From Ophiura sarsii (Eukaryota > Echinodermata > Ophiuroidea > Amphilepidida > Ophiuridae): a stretch of 64,000 nucleotides of DNA. Positions 56,310 to 64,000 of this stretch are shown here, in pieces. Position 1 is the first letter of the stretch; every line of letters starts with the position of its first letter. The position numbers and the translations under genes were made by a program. The DNA is taken from assembly GCA_035610835.1 (NCBI GenBank), contig JAYJML010000072.1, forward strand, positions 62,001-126,000. The letters run 5' to 3'. The notes below the pieces were generated by a model. That model was not told the origin of the DNA, did not search any database, and saw only the letters and a program-made list of their open reading frames with translations.

Positions 56310-56350
56310 TGCCTTTGATAAAGATTCTGCTAGGATCGAAAGCTCAGGGC
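56310..56350 (+). ncRNA. Hammerhead-ribozyme-like core, degenerate
   Basis: TTGATAAAG, then a GATTC/GGATC stem with a 5-nt loop, then GAAA, resembles the CUGANGA - stem II - GAAA core of hammerhead ribozymes, which are known in Penelope-like elements. Two conserved core positions differ (first C and the G of GA), so activity is unlikely. The call rests on motif order and on lying downstream of the GIY-YIG frame. Confidence 0.3.
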
Positions 56351-56633
56351 CCTTACAATTTGATATTTTAAATACAGGCTAGTGTTGTGAATAAGCAGTT
56401 TCCAGTAGCTGTTTTTCAAACGTTTAGCCAAATAATTGACAGATTTCAGTCAGTGTCTGAAACCTATTGTGTTTATGTTACTGACGTTACATAACCAAAG
56501 GTATCTAACAATCCAAAAGTGTATTGTTTGAAAGACAAAGAATCACACTTTGTATTGATCACATTATCCCTCAATAGAATCACTCATGCATCCCATACCA
56601 TGATCACTTTCATTATTTATTGAACGACCCTCG

Positions 56634-59600
56634 TATATAAGTAACAGTAAGTTCAGGGTCATTTCATCGACAGACCGTGTGTCATGATGATAGAGGAGAT
56701 CAGGTTGATAGGAGCTTAAAGAATATTGGATTGAAGAACATGATGAATACGAGGAGCTGTAACGGGCTAGGGTTACAGTGGAACATACAATAAAGACAAA
56801 AACATGTAATTGTAGTTTAAAAGTACTCTTGTTCTTAATTATGTTAATTGTTTGTTGCAAAATATTATGAAAAAACCTTGAGCTGGTGGAATTTTTGTCG
56901 GGCTGGTAAATTCTGTGAGTTACCTGCCCGACTGGCTAGTTGGAAAAAATCTGAAGTTCCACCACTGGATATGTGCATTATTTGGGTTATTTCGGGTCCC
57001 ATATAGGCCTAATGGGTCACCCAATGTCATGTTTTAGACAGGGGGATAAACATGTTTTTGTGTGTGTTTCTTATTTCAACAGGCGGGTGTAGATACGACT
57101 AAATTCCACTTCTTGTAGTTTGATTTTTGGATTGATTGTTTGGTTTGATTACAAAAATTACCAATCTATTTTGAGATATTTATTGGTTAGGCGATGACAA
57201 AATACTGTCCTATGGGCAGACAGAGCCCTCAGATTGGGTCGGACGGTCTGGTTTGTTCTTCCAAATGAAACAAAAAGTCATAATATTCTGTTAAAACGTT
57301 TAAAAAATAAAAATAAACAAAGATTTTCAAGATTTCGAATATAATAGTGGTATTAATTCACACGTGAAATGTTGTTTGCCCAATTTCGAAAGAAAATGGG
57401 CCAATCGGCTCGGTAGAAAAACGGTTTTTCTCATATAAAGTTGTGACTTACCAGATATAATTCCTTTCTACTCGATAAGCTTAGAATTAATCCTTATAAA
57501 GGTTTATGAAGCAAATTGTGACACATCGATGCTGGTATACAAATATGAGTGCTATGAATTGCGACCAAAGTGTATTAATCTTAGATCATGAAACCCCGCA
57601 CATTACATAGACCGATCAAAGGCTGTTATTAGTCCTAAGATATAACATTTATAACCGTGCAACAAATGTATTAATATTTTATAAAAGTTTTTGAATTGCG
57701 TGTCGTAAATGCGTAATGATTATCAAATATAACTTGACACGGTTAGATAAATATAACATTTTTTTCATGCTTTTGTTCATTTTGTTAAATGAGGATTTCT
57801 ATTATTAAATGCTACATATTTTTTAGTTGAAGCAGAGGACTATTTACATACTCCGTACTCCATAAATGCATAAAAATATTATCGCTTGTGCTATTTACAG
57901 TTTCGTGCCATAGCATATCTATATTCCAAAGTTCGGTAGACTTTTGCCCTTTAGACAAGACATTTTTTCATTGATATATTTACGACCTTGGACAGTAAAA
58001 ACAATACGTTTTTCATTTTTTGTTTATTTCATTGTTATTTCAAGTTAATATATAATTGTCATAATTCAGATTCAGTAGTCTTAAAACCCATTTTCTCATA
58101 TAGTCCTAGGTATGTATAACAATATCAATAGGAAAACATGGACCAATACATGAAAATATAAGAAACACGAACCTGGAACGCCGCGGTGCCGAACGTGCCT
58201 TACTCAAAGAAGGTCACGTTCGGAAAGAAAACACACACAAACAATCAAAATCCTTCTATGATTGCGCAATGAGCACGATTGAGAGAGTTGAGAGAGTTGA
58301 GAGAGCGGTGGCAACCGGGACATAAAATGTTTTAAAAGCTCACAAATATTCCAAAGGGTATATCTCCAGTTCATAATAATTGTCATTGACATTGACATCA
58401 AGGAAGGGATTCCACACATATGGTCATGCGGTTTAAGCTTGCCTACCAACAAGGGTGGTGCTGTTACTTTTTTTGGTTTCATGCTATCATAATCCTTAAT
58501 TTTTTTCAAACCACAAAAGCTATCTCAACAAATGTGGTATCCTTTTAAAGCTTTATTAACATGCTGTCTTCCTGCAAATTGGCATTGGTATATTTCACAG
58601 CCTTTTGATGTTTGAGGACCAGGGCGGTGCCGGAAGGCGGCGCTGCCTGTACAAACTCAATAGGGAAATTCCCATGCGGTGTTCTTTTTACAATAACTTG
58701 TCACCCTCTGAGGTTACAAACACATTCTGGTCCAAGTATGTGGTTCAATAGACTTGTCAACTATTTGTAACGACTAATTAATTATGGATAAGACAGTGAT
58801 CCTCAGCTTTCTTCCTATACGCTACACAGGAAAACGGGGAAAGGTTTCCAACCTAGGATAGCAAACGCTTGTAGATAGAGGAATTCAGAAAGGCAGTTTA
58901 AATAAGGGAAGGGTACATTCTTAAATGTTTCGCATTTGGATACATATTATTATGAAGCGTATTATAATATGCATTTGTATTACTCTGTATTATTGTACTT
59001 TTCTGTACCTGTGAATGTCCTTCCGTGTTGCAAGTTTTAAAAATAAAAATCAATAGAAAAAACATCCTTAAACAAATACTTCTGTAAATTCTCAAAATAT
59101 ATAAAATAAAAATTGGAGGTATTCTCTAGCCGGTATACATATTATCTTACCGAAGTAGTAAGCTTTAACAATTATAAATAAACTGATAAGTAGTTATATA
59201 GGTACATTTACGTTAGGGTTGGGGGAAGAGTTCCAGGATCAGGATGTGAATGAGTCAGGATGACCTAGAGGAAAAGGCGTTAAGGACAGGGAGTCGCGCC
59301 GTTTGAGTAAAATCCTGCCCTTTGATTGATCGATTCGAAAGACATGGGTCTTAATTAGGTGTAAAACGATAGAAGGAGATGGGTGAATGGAAAATGGATC
59401 CTTAAAAGTCGCCTTTTCTCTGAGGGCAGAACTGTCAGGATCTGGGGCATTGTATACGCCTGTTATTTGTTTGTTTTATTATACTCCATTAAGATAGTTA
59501 CCATTTCAAAAGCTCGCGGGTAGGTTATACCTGATAAATGTAAAGGCCTAATTATTCTTTTCGATACATACAGCAGCTATGAGTGAGGAAAGACAGATAC

Positions 59601-59726
59601 ATTGCCTGGTCTAGTTTAACGTTTTATTATTGTTCTCAATTCTTTATTAATTCTAATGTATTATTACATGATGTAGAGTATATATTGCACGCAGTATATT
59701 TCATACATTTTATATACAGTACATTA
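56634..59726. other. Long non-coding stretch, no gene seen
   Basis: 56880-56970 has CAGTGGTGGAACTTC-type sequence (minus strand), possibly a hAT-type end. Otherwise AT-rich, with no splice-bounded frame or RNA gene that I can support. Confidence 0.4.
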
Positions 59727-60236
59727 TTATAAAGACACAAAAAAGTAACCCGGCTGTTGTAAAACACCTATAATTTTAAAATTGTTATTTATATTCTAAA
59801 AATGAAAATACCAGGAGACGGAAAATTTAATTACGGTGATTTTGACACCTTGTTTGTTAAAATCGATCGAGTATTGTTGTCGCGGTATGTGCTTACAGTA
59901 AGTGTAAGTGCCCATTTTCATTGTTGCAGTAACTCCTATTGATCTCTCTGATTCAGCGTGAAGATAATAGCGGGAATTTTGATAGTTTGCCCATGGCGAT
60001 GACCTGTCCTGTCTGTCTTCTCGGACCTTCTGAGCATTTGGAGTTTTAAATTCATTTCAATCCTTTTTAGTTGTAAAGAAGTACGCCTGTCATCCCCATT
60101 AAATTTGTCCCGGATTATGCTAATCAAGTTTTCAGCACAACAAGAATAGCCAATCATTTTTAGAATATGAGTAACAATTTTAAAATTATAGGTGCTTTTA
60201 CAACAGCCGAGTTACTTTTTTTGCTGTCTTTAGTAT
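59727..60236. mobile_element. TIR element, AAAGTAACCCGGCTGTTG ends
   Basis: AGTAACCCGGCTGTTGTAAAA and ATAATTTTAAAATTGTT at the left are complementary to 60170-60225. The inverted match reaches TAAAGACA / TGTCTTTA. A 70-codon minus-strand frame inside has no recognisable family. Confidence 0.7.
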
Positions 60237-60900
60237 ACTAAAGAGATGTACAAACTAATTATACAATTAAAAACATTGAACATTTATAATTTATTACTTG
60301 ATTAAAGCGATAATTAGAATCATCCATAGTTTCTACTATTTTGCCTTAATTAATCCAATTCCAGTGGTAAGTCAGAGGATAGCTTCCTGTATATATTACT
60401 GACTTATACTCGGTGGTTATGTAAGTAAAATTGTTTACTCTGTTAATCAAGCTATGACAAGTTTGTGGTACTTAACTATTCTTTTCCACTATAGCTTCAT
60501 GACATATTTAATATATGACTATTCACCGACTTATAAGATAAAGTTCTTATAAACTGATCCAAAAAGTATACTCACAATTGTGGGCTGTTGCCTTTCTCAA
60601 CACTTGGTAGATTGTGGGGATTTATTTACTGTCACCGTCGCTAGAGGGAGTGTTTTTCAAGCGGCGGTTTTGGAGTTGCCGGTTCGTTTCTTGACTCCAG
60701 ACAGTAAAAATTCGTCGACCACGTGTGAAAGGTGCTACTGCCTCTCATCTCGGTTCATGGTGGTGCCCCCTTTATGTAGACAACACGTATTTTGATCAAC
60801 CCCATGGTGCGGGATGTACCATGTTCTTCCTTCTGGACCTTGTAATTCCTCAACTGAAATCCTTTCAGTATATCCTTTTAGGATCATATTGAATTGAATT
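60237..60900. other. Non-coding, no gene seen
   Basis: A 71-codon frame at 60580 has no support. Confidence 0.35.
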
Positions 60901-60903
60901 TAA

Positions 60904-61285
60904 AGGGACACGAAGTAGTGTGTTTTTTAAATTTACTTCAGAATTCAAGATGAACATTACAAATTACCATAATTGTTTTTTCTACTCACAAAAACACAGC
61001 AAAACTTGATTAAAACAAACCCATCGCTATTTATTGAAACTGTTCTTAAAACGCCCTCTATGTAAATATGGTTCGCGTTATGTATCACGCACACTGCAGG
61101 GGACACTATCTACGGTAGAATACTGATTAGATCAGCATTTTGGAATCGACGTTTTGTTGTACAAAGAGGGCTGCTTAATCCTCATAGGTGTAAGTTCATA
61201 CATGTAATACAATTGCAAAAATATACAAATCCCAGTTTTTATCATAATTGAAGGCGCATCCGCCAACATATATCTTCATGACCCT
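60904..61285. mobile_element. TTAA-flanked MITE, AGGGACACGAAG ends
   Basis: TTAA stands at 60900-60903 and 61286-61289. The ends AGGGACACGAAGTA and TATCTTCATGACCCT are imperfect complements (~15 bp). 382 bp, non-coding. Confidence 0.65.
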
Positions 61286-61289
61286 TTAA

Positions 61290-61876
61290 ATACTGCATAC
61301 TGCACCCGCCATCGCCGCTTATCGACCCTAACATTTTAATTAAAAAGACATTACCTGTTCAAAGCCACGTGCAGTTAACACTAAATTTTGTTTCAAACAA
61401 TTTCTCAAGTTCTACATCCGTCCGCGACTACGGCCTCCCCAACCGCTTTTCGACACTTAATTTTAATCGCAAAGTTACCGGGTAGCCCATACCTATTGTT
61501 GAAGGGACTTTTAATTAACTGAAAAGCACCAATATCATAATTTATTCTTTGAAAAAGTAACAAAAATCGACTACTATATACCGAGATCTGGTTAACATTG
61601 TTAGGAATAATGAGTTTGACAATTATAAGGCAGACATGTTGTTTATACTTACTTTTCAGAAAATATTACAATGAGGTTATTGAAACGCAATGTATAGCCA
61701 AACCAAAAACGCGCATATAACGGCATGGTAAAGATTCATCTCACAAGATTGAGGGCTAAGATTTTGATTTCTATTTTTTCTGATTTATTTCCCGTTTTGA
61801 CATTTAAAAGGTATCACTTTACTGAGTAGTGGCAATATTTCTGGGCTTAATCGAGCTTTTAAAAAGCTTATTTTCC
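61290..61876. other. Non-coding, no gene seen
   Basis: AT-rich. Nothing recognised. Confidence 0.35.
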
Positions 61877-62573
61877 TAAAGGGGTCAACAAATTAAGCCC
61901 CCCCCCCCTAAAATTTGATCACATTTGTTTACATAACTGTACACACATTTGAACGTTTTGAGATATTGAAACACTTATGAAAAGCATTTCACAAAAATAA
62001 TGTTTTAAAAAAATGTGGCACTTTTCAAGATTCTATACGAGTTTGTATGCATAAATCCACCCACAATTAGGCGTTTTGAGAGACTGAAACATTTACGAAA
62101 AAGGAAAGCCCTTGGCTACCCACAAAAAGTTTCTCCTTTTCTATACCATGTTTACTTTTCCAAAAACAGTCACATTTCCCTAAAATGATGTTTTCCGAAA
62201 AGTTGCACTTTTCAACGATACAGGGAATTGTTGACGTGAATGGGGACAATATTGGCTAGTCATGCTTGAAATAAAATCATTTTATTTGTAATTTTAAATA
62301 AGAACTAGCTAAACAAAGAAAAGACTTTCTTTCAATTGAAATTAAAGACAATTGAAATTTATTTTTAACAGTACTGGAGACATTTGTGTAACTTTCTTGC
62401 ATACGATTTTGAAAAGTGCCACTTTTTCTGAAAACGTCATTTTGGGGAAATGTGAATGTTTCGAAAGAAGTGAACGTGCTATTGAAAGAAAAAAAACCTT
62501 TTACTGGGTGTGGAGTTATGCAAACAAACGTGATAAAATTTTAGGGGGGACTTACTTTTTTTGACCCCTTTAT
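61877..62573. mobile_element. TIR element, AAAGGGGTCAA ends
   Basis: AAAGGGGTCAAC...CCCCCCCTAAAATTTGATCAC at the left is complementary to GTGATAAAATTTTAGGGGGG...TTGACCCCTTTA at the right. Interior halves share GAAAAGTGCCAC-type inverted matches. TA flanks are possible. Non-coding. Confidence 0.7.
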
Positions 62574-62589
62574 ATTGCAATCCAGTTTA

Positions 62590-63632
62590 ACATTGACGTA
62601 TCATTGATGCAATCAAGGCTATCTACACAGATTCATCTGCCTTAGTGATAACTGCAGACGGTGATACCGAACCTTTCGAGATTCTGGCTGGAGTTCTACA
62701 AGGAGACACCCTTGCTCCATTCCTCTTCATAGTGGTAGTAGATTACATCATGCGGCATGCCTTGAAGGACATCAACCAATCCACCGGGATCGTTCTTGAG
62801 AGAAGGAAGAGTAGACGTCATCCAGAGCTACGCCTTCATGATTTGGACTTCGCTGATGACATAGCACTCTTGTCTTCATCCATTGAGTCAGCTGAAATTC
62901 TGCTACAGCATATTGAAGAAGCTTCAAACTGTGTTGGCCTGCACCTTAATGTTGGAAAAACCAAGACTCTGCTAGTCGGCATCCCATCCTCCACAAATGT
63001 CACAACTCTGAGTGGTGCCAAACTTGACAACATCAAGGAGTTTAAGTACCTAGGATCGTCAATGCCAGACTCTTTCCATGACTTCAAGTGCCGGAAAGCT
63101 CAAGCCTGGGTTGCATGCAACAAGCTGGAGAAGATATGGAAATCTAAACTTGATAGGCCAACTAAAATCAAGTTTTTCCGAGCTTGCGTGGAAAGTATTC
63201 TACTATATGGTTCAGAGACATGGACAGTTACAAAGACTTTTGAGGACAGAATAAATGGATGCTACACACAGTTGCTGAGGAGAGTCCTTAACATCAGTTG
63301 GAGAGACCACAAAACTAATGAAGAGGTGTATGGTGAAATTCCTCCGCTGGCTAACTCAGTAAGGAAGCGACGGCTCCAGTTTGCTGGACACTGCCTACGA
63401 GCATCCGATCAACCTGTCTCCCGAGTGCTTTTCTGGACTCCAAGTGAAGGCCATTCATCCCGTGGCAGGAGATCCACCACCTATCCTGACAGCATCTCAA
63501 AGGACCTTGATCTTGAACCCAATGAAGTTCAACAGCTTATGTTGGATAAACTTGCTTGGAGGAAATTTGTAACTGCTGCTTCCAATATTCCGTCCAAGGA
63601 CGACCGATGATGACGATGATGATGATGACGGT
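62590..63632 (+). pseudogene. 5'-truncated RTE-like LINE, open RT C-terminal half with (GAT)n-type tail
   Basis: The open frame from ~62604 to the stop at 63608 reads AGVLQGDTLAP, the catalytic LDFADDIALL (residues 67-76 of the ATG-started frame), EFKYLGS, SETWTVT and RRLQFAGHCLRA, the order of RTE-type reverse transcriptases. No frameshift is seen in what remains. Endonuclease and RT N-terminal blocks are absent. The end merges into a GATGATGAC-rich tail (63606-63632). It is a different lineage from the fragment at 31043-32119. Confidence 0.88.
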
Positions 63633-63779
63633 GGAGGTCCGTCATATTTATGACACAGGGGGTGGGGTGGGGGGGGGGGGGGGGGGGGTGCGTCATGGTA
63701 TATGAGAAAGTGACGCACCATGGTAAAGTTACGCACTTAACTAACATCCTGGAGAACGTGTAGTGCCTCATAGTGACAT
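63633..63779. other. G-run and GTGCGTCA palindromic stretch
   Basis: A run of ~22 G interrupted by T near 63661-63688, then TGACGCACCATGG. No gene. Confidence 0.5.
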
Positions 63780-64000
63780 GTGCATAGACATTAAATAATG
63801 TACAAATTGACCTCTCATTGACCTTTCACATTGTTGTAATGATTTACTTATTTTCTTGCCTGATCAAACTAAACAAGATGAAACAAGTCCGGTTCAAATC
63901 GGAGCATGTCTTAACCTGTACCCATGTATAGATCAATGACCCCTCTTGACCTGTCACTTTTTAATCGCTCTAGACCCTATATAAACATGGTCCTATTGAC
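63780..64000 (+). repeat. Dispersed 'GACC' repeat unit, plus orientation
   Basis: It matches the 36936-37700 units: ATCGGAGCATGTCTTA, ATCAATGACC and TTTAATCGCT occur in order. It runs off the window. Confidence 0.85.

Larger units (their letters stand above)
53779..56633. mobile_element. Mariner-like TIR element, CGAGGGTCATTCA ends, carrying a Penelope-like fragment
   Basis: The ends CGAGGGTCATTCAGTAAGAT and its diverged complement (TATTGAACGACCCTCG) are flanked by TA. The inverted match extends ~120 bp inward (GGGATGCATGAGTGATTC, CTTTGTCTTTCAAACAATAC). No transposase is seen. The 2.6-kb interior includes a GIY-YIG retroelement fragment, so this is a nested insertion or a captured cargo. Confidence 0.8.

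Noticed and set aside
53655..56968. An outer hAT-type element around the mariner-like element (CAGCGATGGAA / TTCCACCACTG ends)
   Set aside because: The ends are only loosely complementary and the flanking 8 bp do not match.
1..64000. LTR retrotransposons or endogenous viral sequences
   Set aside because: I saw no paired long direct repeats with gag, protease or integrase motifs; all reverse transcriptase fragments are non-LTR type.

Overview
This 64 kb window is animal nuclear DNA, AT-rich and packed with transposons. Exons are split by introns, and there is no prokaryotic gene organisation. The mix of non-LTR retrotransposons from several clades, a Penelope-like element with a GIY-YIG domain, Helitron-like ends, many Tc1/mariner-like and TTAA-type foldback elements and long purine and A-rich tracts fits a marine invertebrate. 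An echinoderm- or hemichordate-like deuterostome is my guess, but I cannot place the species. Host-gene content: I see pieces of a tandemly duplicated multi-exon gene on the minus strand that I do not recognise. Paralogue B has phase-compatible exons at 40220-40354 (signal peptide), 37828-38097, 30557-30712 and 26098-26257. Paralogue A repeats the last three at 15421-15642, 7626-7781 and 2491-2653, with similar intron lengths (about 7 kb, then 4-5 kb). An exon candidate with a membrane segment lies at 17424-17900. The product would be a secreted or membrane protein with a handful of cysteines. Layout: 1-2.4 kb holds dispersed repeats and a hAT-type MITE with a perfect 8-bp target duplication. 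2.4-8.3 kb is duplicated at 26.0-32.3 kb. 10.1-12.8 kb is repeated inverted at 22.1-23.2 kb. 14.0-15.0 kb is a 16-bp minisatellite that is open in all three forward frames. 16-25 kb is nested foldback elements. 32.9-34.3, 40.4-41.8, 43.5-46.4, 48.5-50.6 and 62.6-63.6 kb carry decayed LINE fragments. 36.6-37.7 kb holds a near-perfect large palindrome followed by a tandem repeat. 51.2-52.1 kb is a palindrome-rich tandem repeat. 53.8-56.6 kb is a TIR element carrying a Penelope-like fragment. The rest, notably most of 57-62.6 kb, is non-coding sequence in which I see no gene. The most informative structure is the pair of duplicated blocks. Comparing them exposes empty and filled sites for four separate insertions (a TTAA foldback, two TA-flanked mariner-like elements and a LINE) plus a head-to-tail Helitron tandem, so the order of events can be read directly.
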